Assembly (NCBI GenBank): GCA_014904845.1
Contig: MU119435.1
Span: forward strand, 1 to 64,000
Reading direction: 5' to 3'
DNA length: 64,000 bases
Origin: Acephala macrosclerotiorum
Lineage: Eukaryota > Ascomycota > Leotiomycetes > Helotiales > Mollisiaceae
The notes below the pieces were generated by a model. The model saw only the letters and a list, made by a program, of their open reading frames with translations, was not told the DNA's origin and made no database searches. A program made the translations under genes and the position numbers. Positions 44,555 through 55,767 of the stretch are shown here, piece after piece (within the stretch, counting starts at the first letter, position 1; every line of letters starts with the position of its first letter).

Positions 44555-44922
44555 GAATATACAGGATCGTTCCGAGGATTGGAAGATTTGCGCTGAGCTA
44601 CGATGTTTTTCTGTTTTCGCCAGGAGGAAGATGTTCGATGCAGTAGCACATGTTTACATTCATCACTAATCCGACACCCTTGCTATTTGCGGGGAACCTT
44701 ACATGCTGGCAGCGAAAATCTTCGGGGTCTTGGGAATACTGGCAGTAACATGCAATCACTTCGGGGCTATCTAAACAGCTGGGACATGGGTATATAACTT
44801 GTTCCTGGAGAGTGATGAGGGGATGTGGAAAGCCCCACAGGATGAATCTAGATTTGAGTCGTGTCTTCTGCACCCCATGACAGCGACAGTTACTGCCAAT
44901 GCTGGTTGTCTAGAATTTGGAA

Positions 44923-46408
44923 ATGCTGCTATCATGTGCAGCTTTAGCTGCTGCCATTCGAATGGCAGTAGCTCTACTAGATCTGTCTTCAAGGCAGTCT
45001 CGCACCACCATCACGGTCGATGTTAGCAAGAAATACCAAACTATGGATGGGTTTGGCTTCTCGGAGGCGTTTCAAAGGGCAAATGTGATTGTCGAACTTC
45101 CAGAGAAGCAGCAAAAAGAAGTGCTCGACATCATGTTCAATGCAACATCTGGGGCAGGAATGACCCTCCTACGGATCGGCATTGGTTCATCGCCCGACTC
45201 GAGCAGCGACCACATGAATACCATCAAGCCCAAGAATTCAGGATCACCTACCGCAAAGCTGAATCACGTCTGGGATGGGATAGATAGTGGGCAATTGTTC
45301 GTCGCAGCGGAAGCCTATGCTCGTAGTGTGCAGACGTTCTATGCAGATGCTTGGAGCGCACCAAGAATCGTGAAGATAAATGGCAATGAGAACAATGGCG
45401 GATCATTGTGTGGTGTCAGTGGAGCCAAGTACTCATGTGGTAATTAAAAACAAGCTTATGCCGATTATTTGGTGCAATATATCAAGTATTACAAAGAAGC
45501 TGGAATCGATCTCACTTATGTCGGTTTCCTCAATAAGCCAGAATACAGACAAGTCAGATACTGCCCACCAAGCGCTCTTTCCGACAATGGAACAGTGCAA
45601 GCTACGCAGGCATTCTCTTATTTGGCACCCAAGCAGCCGACTTCATCAAAATCCTGTCCCCCACAATCAAAGCCGCAAACCTTAGCACCGGCATCGCATG
45701 CTGCGACAGCGAAGGCTGGTCAAATCAACGATCAATGACGTCTCAAATTAAATCCGCAGGAGTCGAATCTCTCCTCTCAATTATCGCTTCTCATTCATAC
45801 ACCAGTTCTCCAGGCTCGCCCATTAGCACCAGCAAACGAGTCTGGCAAACCGAGAATGTGGATCTTCAAGGTGCGTGGCAGCCTGCTTGGTACGCTAGTG
45901 GTGGGGCAGGAGAAGGCATGCATTGGACGAGCTTGATTCATACAGCGGTCGTAAATACAAATTGCAGCGCGTATTTGTATTGGGTTGGTGTTCAGGGTGG
46001 CAGCACGAATTCCAAGATGGTGAGTTGATGGACCATCCTACACTGTCAGCAAGAGAGTCTGGGCATTTGCTCAGTGGTCCGAGAGGAGCGACGCCGGGCA
46101 GTGTGAGAGTTGGTGCCTCTGATGGAGGAAGTGGGCTACAGACTAGTGCATATTTGAGGGAAGATGGGAGTGTTGCTATACTGATCATCAATACTGGGAC
46201 TAGCGCTGCGAGTATGAATATCGGTGGCTTCACGGTAACGAGTGTGAAAGCGTATGTTGCGGATAATACGCATGACTATGATGCGACGGATGCTACGGTC
46301 TCGGCTAGGGCCGTGACTGGGAGTGTGCCGGGACGATTGATGGTGACGTTGTGTTGGAGAAGTAATCGAAGATTCGTTGTTCGACGCTTGTTCCCCTGTT
46401 TCACATAA
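44923..46408 (+). pseudogene. Decayed GH30 glycosidase (endo-xylanase-like) gene
   Basis: Secreted GH30-family glycoside hydrolase relic. From the ATG at 44923 the frame gives a hydrophobic leader, then ITVDVSKKYQTMDGFGFSEA, TLLRIGIGSSPDSSSDHM and SAPRIVKINGNENNGG, all typical of GH30. It is then broken: TAA at 45445-45447 stands where Trp is usual; the acid/base motif NEP reads NKP (AAG at 45535-45537); the frame shifts between about 45545 and 45600 before FIKILSPTIKAANLSTGIAC; it shifts again near 46020 and 46090. The nucleophile motif WQTEN (about 45845) and SAYLYW survive, and the beta-sandwich end is recognisable (VRVGASDGGSGLQTSAYLRE, VKAYVADNTHD, TGSVPGRLMVTL). Loss of a catalytic Glu plus several frame breaks make function very unlikely. 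Confidence 0.85.
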
Positions 46409-47529
46409 CGTTTTAAGGGTATTTAGATCGATGGCCTTTAGGTTAAGATGCTTCGCATAGCATCGAGGAGTCTCCGATCCGAAATGCTGCCCCCGCCTTT
46501 TGACGCTGTCTTCTTTCTTAACATCCTCGAGGTGGAAAGAAAGCCGACCAATGCCACTCATGTTAGCGCTTGATTATTATCTGTTGCATATCGACCGGAC
46601 CTCCCCAAGAGCGCCGGATCCTTTGTTGTCGGACATGAGCACGATGTCCGCATTGCAATACGAACACCATTCTACTACGAAGTCAAGAAATCCGGGGCTT
46701 CCAGAGGACAAAAAAATCTACAGCCATTGCGTCCGGGTTGCCATCCACAAGCTACAAATACTCCGTCTCCAAAAGCTGTCATTATGGTGTCTCACGTGAC
46801 GTGTGTCGAGTCTCGCCCCAGACTGGTTTCAGCTGTGGCAATCTCGAAGGAGAGCAGAGGACCACATCAGAAGGTTGAGATAGCTGCAGTTATGATGCTT
46901 GAGCGATTATACCTTTCAGGTTTTAAATTGCTTGGCATTGTGCTAGAATCGGAATTGGACAACGTCACAGCTCAAAGTAGTTAAAACGTTTTGGCAGATT
47001 TGGACAAGACTTCCCTCGTCTGAGTCTTATTTTGGCAACTTACGTCTTTAGATCTCCGATAAGGCCCAGCCTCTTCGTCCCATGTGGGGTGTAGCCCTTT
47101 AAAGGTTTCGAGAAAACTTCTTAAGTTCCTCATAACCCTCGCAGACGCTCAAGGCAACCACATCGAGATCTAGCATGCATATATCAAGCAGCCCTCCTCA
47201 AATGCGGGCCTATCTCAGATCAAAGACTGAGGAGTGTCTCGCAGTAAACGAATCGGCATATTCCTCAACGTCGATGTTTAATCAAACCTCGAAACACGAT
47301 AACTTGGTCTTGTCATTCCAATTCACTTGAGTCGAATTATGTTTCTTCTGTCTCGTGACCGACACCCCGAAACTTCAAGCTAGAGGACACGACTTAAGTC
47401 GTGATTGCAGCCAAGCTTGAGATAATATCTATAGTGAAACTACGGGATGCGGAAGAATTCATCATGTGCTGATTCCCTTTCGTTTGAGATGACTTCTTTC
47501 CTTCCTTCCTACCCTGATCTAACTTCATC
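46409..47529. other. Intergenic region
   Basis: No gene is supported. It includes one solitary TGTTGCATATCG motif at about 46580 and a 16-bp perfect palindrome at 47388-47403, a length expected about once per window by chance. Confidence 0.45.
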
Positions 47530-48749
47530 GCGATGCTTTTCGACTTATCCCCGGAGCTTTGCTCCTTCTGATAGCTTCTGCAGCCACTGTGACAGTGACG
47601 ATCACACAGCAGCCAGCGCTCAGAAGTACTCAGCCTGTGTCGACGCTCACTCTGTTACAAATTCCAGCACCAGCCACGATTTACGTTACCTAGTCGGCGT
47701 TTGTATCAATATGAACAACCACAAGAACCAAAATAACAACATTGACAGTGTCCGCGGTATCCACAGAGACTGATATCGCGACTCAGACTTTGCCGCCTTT
47801 GACTTTGACGCTGACACAGCTGGCATCCTTGATCACCATTATACAAATGTCAGTCCCGAACACGACTTATGTAACGGAGATGGCGAGTCCAATCATCATT
47901 ACGACCATCGGTACCCAGCCAGTATCCATATCGACGAGTACGAAATCGAAAACCACGACTTTAACGCTTACGGCCACGTTTGTAGCGACCCAGACTCTGC
48001 CCCCGGATACAATCTCTCACACACAAACTCTCGAGGTCAAAACAACTACTCTAACGAGCATCCAAACCACGACTGTCGCGGCAACGCCATGTACTCCCAC
48101 ATCTGGCGATATGATTATCAATGGAGGCTTCGAGGCAGATGATGTGGGGTGGTCTTTCTACCAGCATGGAAACGCGGGAGAGACGGCCATGAGTGAGATT
48201 CTGGGAACGGCAACAAATCCCACTTATGATGAGAGCCAGTAAGTGTCTATCCCCTCACTTCCCTCACTTCTTCGGATCGATGGAGAGAGGAGCTGATGAA
48301 TTTCCCGCTGTATGCTAGGAGTCGAGTTCATCAGCAACAGCAACCCTGGCATCGGCTTTATCTGACCAACTTTCAACTCCCCTCTCGCGTGTAACTTGAC
48401 GTTCGCAGTGAGGTTGGATGCAGCGCATAGTGATGCCACGGGATGTAGGGGTGCTTGTACTCTGACACGGGAGACTCGCCGGTAGTCGGGTGGGATTCGG
48501 CAGATTTGAGTTCTTTGAGCGGGCAGACGACTTGTAGGTCTCAACTTTTCGTTCTTTGCTGTGTTCTAAGGAGTGGAAGGGTGGCTACACGACCGATAAG
48601 GTCGCTTGCTGATGAGGAATATATAGGGGTTACCTTTAGTGCGACTTTCCGAGGAGGAATGTTGGGAGATATGATTGAGATTGATATCGATTCTTGTACT
48701 GGTAATACGATATGGTATTTTGATTCGTTTGTTGCTGTGCTTGCTTGAT
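47530..48749 (+). pseudogene. Decayed secreted Thr-rich (mucin-like) protein gene
   Basis: One frame reads a signal-peptide-like start (FRLIPGALLLLIASAATVTV), then a Thr/Ser-rich stretch with TTTRTKITTLTVS and TTTLTLTATFVATQTLPP, then CTPTSGDMIINGGFEADD, the start of a carbohydrate-binding-like domain common in fungal surface proteins. TAG at 47691-47693 and TGA at 47712-47714 interrupt it; CAG and CGA with one C-to-T change each would remove them. The initiator ATG near 47532 is out of frame by one base. Downstream the domain continues only in fragments in different frames (for example GVTFSATFRGGMLGDMIEID near 48630, ending NTIWYFDSFVAVLA at 48748). An intron with donor GTAAGTG at 48240 is possible but does not rescue the frame. 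Best read as a dead gene. Confidence 0.65.
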
Positions 48750-49072
48750 CGCAGGACTGAGAAATGGGAGTGAGAACGAAAAGGGACGAAAGGAGATGAA
48801 AGAAGGGTAAACGCGGGGTATCGTGCAGACTCTAGCTAGAAAGTTTCGAATATGAGAGAAGGGAGATGATGCATGGTAAAAAGGATTGAAGTGGGAACAT
48901 ATTAATGTATGGAATTTTTGATAGTAGATGAAGACGAAGAGAACTAATTGCCCCGCTTAATGTTTCAAATAGCATAGAATTCAGCACTCTATAATTGTAT
49001 ATATAGAATGTAATGATGAAGACGGCTATCATTCCGCCAGTTTGTGACCGTCGTTCAGACTTGCAAGGACGA
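48750..49072. other. Short intergenic region
   Basis: AT-richer spacer between the decayed mucin-like gene and the 3' end of the RelA/SpoT-domain gene. Nothing else seen. Confidence 0.4.
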
Positions 49073-51873
49073 CTAATATGCTGAGTAACCTCCTGGGGTG
49101 TTGTGACCTGTTAGAGGTGGAGGTTGATACATTGGAACTCCCACCGCATGATTGTATGGACGTCTCGGAGGTGGTCCATGCGGATACTGGTAGTTTCGAG
49201 GTGCAATGTTCATAGAGGGCTCACTACGATGCTGTCGACGGGTTGGTGAGGATTGTCTCCTAACAGCAGGCTCGAATCTTGCCCGGAGAGATGGCTCGTT
49301 AGTCCTATAGTAGTCATTTCGCCGCGATCGCCCGGTATCTCGGCGTCGTGGTCTCGGGGGCTCTATGGTAGCGGGCATAGACGGCATTGAGGTAGTCTCG
49401 TTTCGAATGTGTTCTCTGTACTCTCTGTCGTATTGCCTTTGTCGTTCTTCGACGGAGTCCTCTTCCGGTTCTGTGTCTACGTCTGGAGGCTCTGGAACTT
49501 CAGGAACTTGAGGCATTGCGGAGTCTCCCGGCATAGAAGCAGTACTTCTGTACCGTGCAGCTTCTCTCGCCCTTTGCCTTTCTCTAGACTCGCCAGGCAT
49601 GGACGCAGTGCTTCTCATTCGTACAGTGTCCATCTCCCTTTCTCTCGGCCTAGTCGGCAGGTTTAATTGTCGCGAACTGTCTTGGTGGATCCTCACCACT
49701 GGTCTGCTTGGTCCTGCGTCTGAATCTCCCGAACTGTCGTCCTCGACGTAGGCAGCTTGATTGCTTGTCCTACGCTCTGGCGAGGGTCTGACTTGACGAC
49801 TGACTGGGCTTTCTTCTCGTACTCTTTCGCGTACCCTTTCTTCGGGCACCGCTGCAGGACTTCTTCGTTCGGATGGTCTTTTTGTCGGCTCTGGCTTGGG
49901 GTTTGTGTCGATGTACGGCCTCCTAGTGCGTTCTGGAATGACGATTGGTGAAGGATCTTCCTCCTCATCATTCTCATCTTCGTCTTCTTCTTCGTCGTCG
50001 TCTTCTTCCTCCTCCTCTTCCCCCTCCTCTTCTTCCTCTTCTACGTCTGACTTTCTGTTCTTTAATGGCGTCGGCGATCTCCACTCACTCTTTCGTGGCT
50101 TCTTTTCGCTCCCACTTCTTCGGTAGGAAACCTCTACCGGCTTTAGAATTTGAGAAGTCGGTGGACTTCTCTCACTCCCGCCGCTCGGGGAAGATTTTGG
50201 CGTCGGCGCCTCTGATCCTTCTGGAATTCTAGAGAACCTAGACTCGGTATCATCGGATCGTGGACTGAAGTATCCGGGGCTCATAGTTCCTGGACTAATG
50301 TATCCAGGGCTCAGATATCCAGCATTGGGCTCATGCACAGACGGCAGACGTTGAAAGCCACTCGAAGGTCGAAGTTTGATCAACTCTTGGTCGATTTCCT
50401 CGACGTTCATCCTTGCCAGGAGCAGAGACACCCTAAATAAAACATCGTCGTTAATTTCAAACCATGTCCATAGAGGATCAAGTTCCCTTAGCGATATCTC
50501 ACACAGCCATTTCTCGCTGTCCTTGTTGGTCTTGTCCAGAGGCCGGACGGTGGCAAAATGGACCAGGTTGTAGAGGGCATAGAACTTTCTAAACTTCTGC
50601 GGCATGCCCTCAACAACTAGTATGGATTTCTCTGGAAAGCGCATGATGTCGGCAACAGATACAGCCATCTCGAGGATATCTCTTTGATCCAAGATCTTGT
50701 TACGTGTCTCAATGTCCGTATTAAAACATTTGGGATTCGTTGAGTCAACCTCTAGATCCTTGACGATCACAGACTTCGGCCGGAGGTAAAGGTTGTTGGA
50801 GCGACGTTGTTCTTCGCCAAGGGAGCAGAGAATGTGCTCCAGTATTACGAGGGCAACGGGGGCTGAGCTTTTGGCTGGTATCACAAAACCTTCGAGGATT
50901 TCCCCTAGCCTTCGTGGCGAATCCAGTCCGGCGATTTTCAAGACCTAAATCTGAATTAGCACGTCTGGAGCTAAATGACAGTCTTGACAACAGTAAGGGG
51001 GCAGGCACGTACGAGAAGTAGGACATCTAAATGCTCCATCGACCCTTTAGCCTTCTTGATCTGTCCTCGCAAGAAGCTCAAGAGCTCGTATTGTTCGCTG
51101 AACGGTTTGTTCTGATATGCCACGCGATCGTCCATTGCCGTCTGCAATTGCTGCAACAGGACTTCACCAGTATGCACAAGGCCGTTCGTGGCATCGAGAA
51201 GTCGAAGCTCTTGCTGTGATGCCGGTCCGCTGGTCAAAGTCTTGTACACGAGATCGTGGTCTATCTCCGCCCAAGCATGCATCAACACTGATGCGACCTG
51301 GATCTCAATTACTGGATTTGTCTTTTGGAAATCATCTCGGAGCTTCTTCGTAGCTAGGTTCTCGACCCTCATTCGTACCCGGTAGTGATCAGCGGAATAG
51401 CCATGGAATCGCTGTTCAAACTCGGAGGCCTTGTCCGTAACGACAGATACTGAGTCGGAAACCCGCTTGTTGTCCTGTTCTGGAAAACTTTTATGTTTGA
51501 CCTCTGCGAAAGCATCATGAATGATCTTGTCGATCTTTTCTCTGTCGCTTGGGAAATAGAGAGCGATTCGCACTCCAGCGAGATCAACAACGTCGTCGCG
51601 AATCTCCTTGGCGCTTCTGTACTCCCTTCCAAGCTTTCGGACTCGCTCCCGTAACTTCGCTTCAAGTCGATGGCCTTGTTTTACTCGATGGGTGACGATT
51701 GCACGAATCGCATTGCTGGCAAGCAGTGTTTCGCAGAGCTCTTGGGCAAGACTAGCTGCTTCTGAGTAGAAGTATTTGATCTGTACCCAATCCGCGATGA
51801 AAGACGAGATGGTATCTGCTGAGTTGTCGATCCTGCTCCCAGAGTCGTAGGATGAGAGGGTATCAAGATCCAT
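49073..51873 (-). CDS. RelA/SpoT-domain protein (alarmone synthetase-like) with long disordered tail (910 aa)
   Basis: Exons 51873-51013 and 50944-49073, intron GTACGTG...TTTAG (68 nt), phase 0. The start is the ATG of MDLDTLSSYD; the frame is open slightly upstream through a GTG. Residues about 60-215 match the nucleotidyltransferase domain that makes (p)ppGpp in bacteria: HRLEAKLRERVRKLG, then DDVVDLAGVRIALYF (Asp 97 as the metal-binding candidate), HGYSADHYRVRMR (counterpart of GYxSxH), and VIEIQVASVLMHAWAEIDHD (Glu 190 catalytic candidate). No HD hydrolase domain is seen. Residues 290-480 are ordered. The tail is low-complexity: four SPGY/SPGT-type units near residue 500, an acidic run, RSTASMPG twice, many Arg/Pro. 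Fungal members of this family exist but their role is unclear. It is divergent from a CorA-like gene. It may be active or a regulatory derivative. Confidence 0.88.
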
Positions 51874-52341
51874 CGTTCCGTTCCGATGACCCACGGAGCC
51901 TTTCGGCGGGGCTGGCGGGGTTGCAGCGGTACTCAGCGTGGTTCTCAGCCTCGTGAGGGGTGAAGTGAACAGCCTCCAAGATCAGCGTCTTTAGACTCTC
52001 CTCAAAAGCGCTTCTGATGTAGTATGTGTTATCTCTGTTCCGGAGTATGAAATTCGTCGTAAGGATCTAGAGCATGTTGAACATTAAAAGGATTGAGACA
52101 ATAAATTTGGGGTCGACACCTCGCGTCAAGCTGGTATGCACGGTCCATGCTGATGAGGCGCATTCAGAGCGAATAAGCACTGCTATCGTGATGGCCCTGC
52201 AGCTCTCACGAGGCCACAATGAGGCTGAGCTCCGATGCTGCCTGGAAGAATTTTCCAGCTTGATAAGGCATAATGGGCGGCTTTCCCACCGAACAAGACT
52301 CGCTGAAAGCAAAGTGCAGCATTTTGTCGTGGGAAAGGACA
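51874..52341. promoter_or_regulatory. Divergent promoter, RelA/SpoT-like / CorA-like
   Basis: 468-bp region between the two ATGs (51873 minus, 52342 plus). A short plus-strand ATG frame at 52074-52373 overlaps the CorA-like start in another frame and has no recognised domain. No operator was identified. Confidence 0.5.
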
Positions 52342-53807
52342 ATGGCTCGATCATATTCGGACTACATTTTTGAGCAGAGCAAACGAAATCCATGTCTTCG
52401 CAACCTATGCCAGTTCATTGCCAATGATAGTGGCAGGAATGCTTGCCGGCTTGTCAGCCTCGAATTCCACGCCCAAGATGCAAGGCCTCGCCGAGTTGAT
52501 CTCGAACTGTTGCAATTCGAGGCTATCGTGAAGAAAGATACAAGTGACTGTCATGGTCGCCTACTCATTGTTGAAGATCTGAGCAAAGCAGTCATTGAGA
52601 TTCTAGGGGCTTCTCTGGACATCGACCCGCTCTTCTTTGCTTCACATATTCATGGCCCGAAAGTAGACATCACTTCGTCCAAACCATCTACTGCTACACT
52701 TCCCTCCAAAGTCATGAGCCAGAATTTCCTCAGCCTTCAATACCAGCGATCAGTCGACTTTGGGGTATGCCCAACGGCGCCGAGGAAGATGTCCCGCAAT
52801 AGCAATGTGCCACGGAAAGTTGTGCTTCTACCACCAATGAAGGACACATACATCGGACTAGAACAACAAAGCTGTTCCGTTCTGCTGTTAAACACCAGAT
52901 CCAAGTCATGGCTAGGTAACGTGGAAACCATAGCCGATGGGACAAAGCTCACGATAATTTAGGACTGATTCTGGTTGACAAGCCGAACTCCGACCTATAC
53001 ACCTCGCCAGAAAAGCAGATGATACTTCCCTCGAGGCCTTTCCAAGGAGGCTATGAAGACTTTTCCGAGCGTCCTTCATTCTTTGAACCCGATGCGGGGT
53101 ATCCAGGACGAACGTCTCTTCTGGAAGACCTGGCCTGGTACTGGCAGAAAGACCGACCTCCAGCTTTCGACCCCACACAGCCGACTCTACTCTCATTGAC
53201 CTACTACCCTCTGAAGATTTCAGCAGCTGAATGGGTAAACTATGTAGCGGTAATGTCGAACAGCATCAAGCAATACGAGTACACGACTGAAGCTCCATCC
53301 CAAAGGGACGAGCTGAGAAGGATCGACTCGGATTTGCGCTCTCTCGAGGTGTGGGGTCGACGTTGCTTGCAAACCACAAGCAAACTTCAGTCTGCGATCG
53401 AATTCCTCCAACGTCGTGTAAACAGCGGTCCGGATATCGAAGCATACAGATTGCTGATCCGAGACTTCGAACATATCGCTGCATTGGTTGATACGTACGG
53501 TCATCGACTAGAAATTATGGTGCCAGTTGTCACCTCGGTCCTCCAAATCGCAGATACCCGCCGTTCCTTGAGGGAAGCTGCCAACGTCACGCGTTTGACG
53601 AACCTCGCCTTACTTTTCGTACCTCTGTCTTTCGTGGCGAGTCTCTTCAGCATGAATGGTGGTGTGTCCAGGCATGATCTAGCCATTTATTTTGCGGTTG
53701 CTATTCCACTATGCGCGGTGGTATTCTTCGTTGCGCGCCTGCCGGCTGTTGATTTCGGGGGAGCTTTTGCAAAACTCAAAAGATGGTCGAGGAAGTCTCA
53801 AAACTGA
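52342..53807 (+). CDS. CorA-like membrane protein (472 aa)
   Basis: Exons 52342-52915 and 52963-53807; intron GTAACG...TTTAG (47 nt) keeps phase. The start MARSYSDYIFEQ is the first suitable ATG. The protein has a long cytosolic N-terminal part (LSLTYYPLKISAAEWVNYVA and the helical RRIDSDLRSLEVWGRRCLQ), followed by a stalk-like helix (DTRRSLREAANVTRLTNLAL) and two membrane segments near the C-terminus: TM1 about residues 400-420, ending SLFSMNGG, and TM2 IYFAVAIPLCAVVFFVARL. SMN replaces the GMN motif of magnesium-transporting CorA, as is common in fungal CorA-like/ZntB-like proteins whose transport ability is unproven. It ends only 23 bp from the convergent neighbour. Confidence 0.87.
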
Positions 53808-53830
53808 GAAAATGGAAAAGCGTCCTGACC

Positions 53831-55767
53831 TCAGATGACCATCACTAAAGATGCTTGCCAGAGTCGCTTGCCAGCTGGGTCAAGCTCCGTTTGCCACAGA
53901 ACCTTGTCAAGGATCGATCGTGCTGCATCCCAATCTGCAAGCTCCAAGTAGTCGCGCATTGCTCGGAACTTAAGGACGAACCATTCTTGCTCCCGCTTGC
54001 CTTCAGCAGCGACCCCACCAAAGCTAAGAACCCAGAAGTACTTGTCCCAAGACTCTTGGTCTTGGATGGATGCCACGTCAAAAACTTCGAGAGTATTCTT
54101 CAGACGGGTCACCGCGTTTGCCGTGACGGCATAGCTGAGGGGAATATCTCGAAGACAATGGCCGCAGTAAATAAGGGCAGCTAATGCACAAATACTGTCA
54201 AGTTGAGGCACATTTGAGGAACCGTGAGCGATGTCGAAGAGATTTCGTTGAAGAAAGTAGATCTTGTCGGAGTACCAGATATCAAGTTCAGGAGGTGGGG
54301 CAGCTGACCGACGGATGATGTGAAGCTTCTCGGCCAGATCTCGGATTCCATAGAAAAGGTGGTCGAGATTAGGACCGACGACGTCCTTAAACGGGCAGGA
54401 TTGGGGCGTGCCCGTTTGTAGGCTCTGTAGATTGTCTTGAGGTCCTTCCGTCTCCGGAAGCAGAAGGGGTGGGAATCGTGGTTTCTGTAGAGTTGCGGTC
54501 GCAACATGATAATCAGCCCATCCGACTATGCGTTGTACGATAACGGGAAATCCAGCTTCGTGAAGTCCACCACGTAGTCTAACCATCTTCTCCAATCCAT
54601 CCATATGAACAATCATGCTGGACATAGTGCCATTGGAAGACTCGAAAGTGGCCATGTTCGCAACAGTGGCAATAGTTTCGTTGGCAAGAGCTTGGGAGGG
54701 GTCTGCAAGCTTTTCATTGACCAATGAGACTGTCTTGGTTGCATGGTATATACTTTCTGACGCATCGTTGGTCTTGAAGCGAACATTGAAGTTCGTGGCG
54801 TAGTGGCAGAGGGATGAATGAAACATCGCAGTGTTATGCACAGCTAGTGAGAAAAGAGTCTTTCGCATTGGCATCATGAGCCATGATGATTTCAATCGAA
54901 CATTGACTATTCGAAAGATATTAGCATGGAGAATCGGAGAAAGTGAGGGGAGAGAACGTGATTTGAATCTTACAGTAATGATACAGGAGGAGTTGCGTCC
55001 GAGGCGTGATGAGCACCGACGTGGCTGCGAATGGATCCATCATACCAGCACCTAGCGATCGATATAATCTAGCGGTTTCCCAGATCGATAAAGGATATCC
55101 AAGAGTACCATCCAAGAATTCGCCATACTGTCCAGAAGTCCATACTTCAGTGCTCTCAGTCCATGCGGGGCTGGGCGTGATCACATTGCGAGTCGTGCTG
55201 TGAACAATTAGATCACCTGGATGATCCTGGGTGACTTTGACCTGCTTGTCTGTTGAGTGAACAGAATCATGCGAGTACTTTGATCTCTCTGGGTACACTC
55301 CAGACTCAATATTGGCTTCTTTCGGCTTGGCAGTTTTGCCTCGCTTTCCGCCTTTTGATTTGACGGGTACCCATGGTCTGAGAATATTTTCTTTTCCCAG
55401 TCTGAACTTCTGAGTTTTACCTTTGGCATTGGGCTTCTTGGGGTCCTGGACAAGGTCTTGGACTTTGATTTCCCCCGACGCCTGTTGAACACGCCGCTGA
55501 TGATAGTCTCGCATGACTTGGACTCGAACCTTGGTGCGAGATTCCTTATCAAGTGATGGCGAGTCCGTAACATTGATGAACGTAGAATCTCCATTCTGGT
55601 CTGCATCTCCGGCGGCGGGAAGCTGGACATTGAGGGGCTTTTCACGTGCTGCGTTGATATCTCTGTCACTCTTACCTTCAACTGCATAAGTCAGCACGAA
55701 TCCGATTGATAGTCCATTTAAAAAAAAAAAAATGAGGAAAAAGGTTCTGCTTACTTGAAGAAGACAT
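53831..55767 (-). CDS. Fungal-specific transcription-factor-domain protein without zinc cluster (598 aa)
   Basis: Three exons: 55767-55755 (encoding MSSS plus one base), 55681-54974 and 54906-53831; both introns have good ends and phases agree (1797 nt). The N-terminal half has the basic motif TKVRVQVMRDYHQRRVQQ typical of fungal regulators that lack Zn2Cys6, then Lys-rich linkers (KSKGGKRGKTAKPKE). The second half has fungal transcription factor domain features: GAGMMDPFAATSVLITPRTQ, LFSLAVHNTAMFHSSLCHYA, MSSMIVHMDGLEKMVRLRGG (very typical) and a helical C-terminus (ESWDKYFWVLSFGGVAAEGK). Probably a nuclear regulator of unknown targets. The tiny first exon means the start is moderately certain; without it the frame would begin at a non-ATG codon. 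Confidence 0.83.

Larger units (their letters stand above)
44096..44922. other. Intergenic region with TIR-like repeats
   Basis: 3' flank of the PrtT-like gene followed by a cluster of copies of the motif CGATRTGCAACA and its inverse. See the element at 44403-44554 and the probable degraded copy at 44218-44327. No gene. Confidence 0.5.

Noticed and set aside
47388..47403. 16-bp perfect palindrome CACGACTTAAGTCGTG as an operator
   Set aside because: One perfect 16-bp palindrome is expected by chance in about 64 kb, and it lies next to a dead gene.
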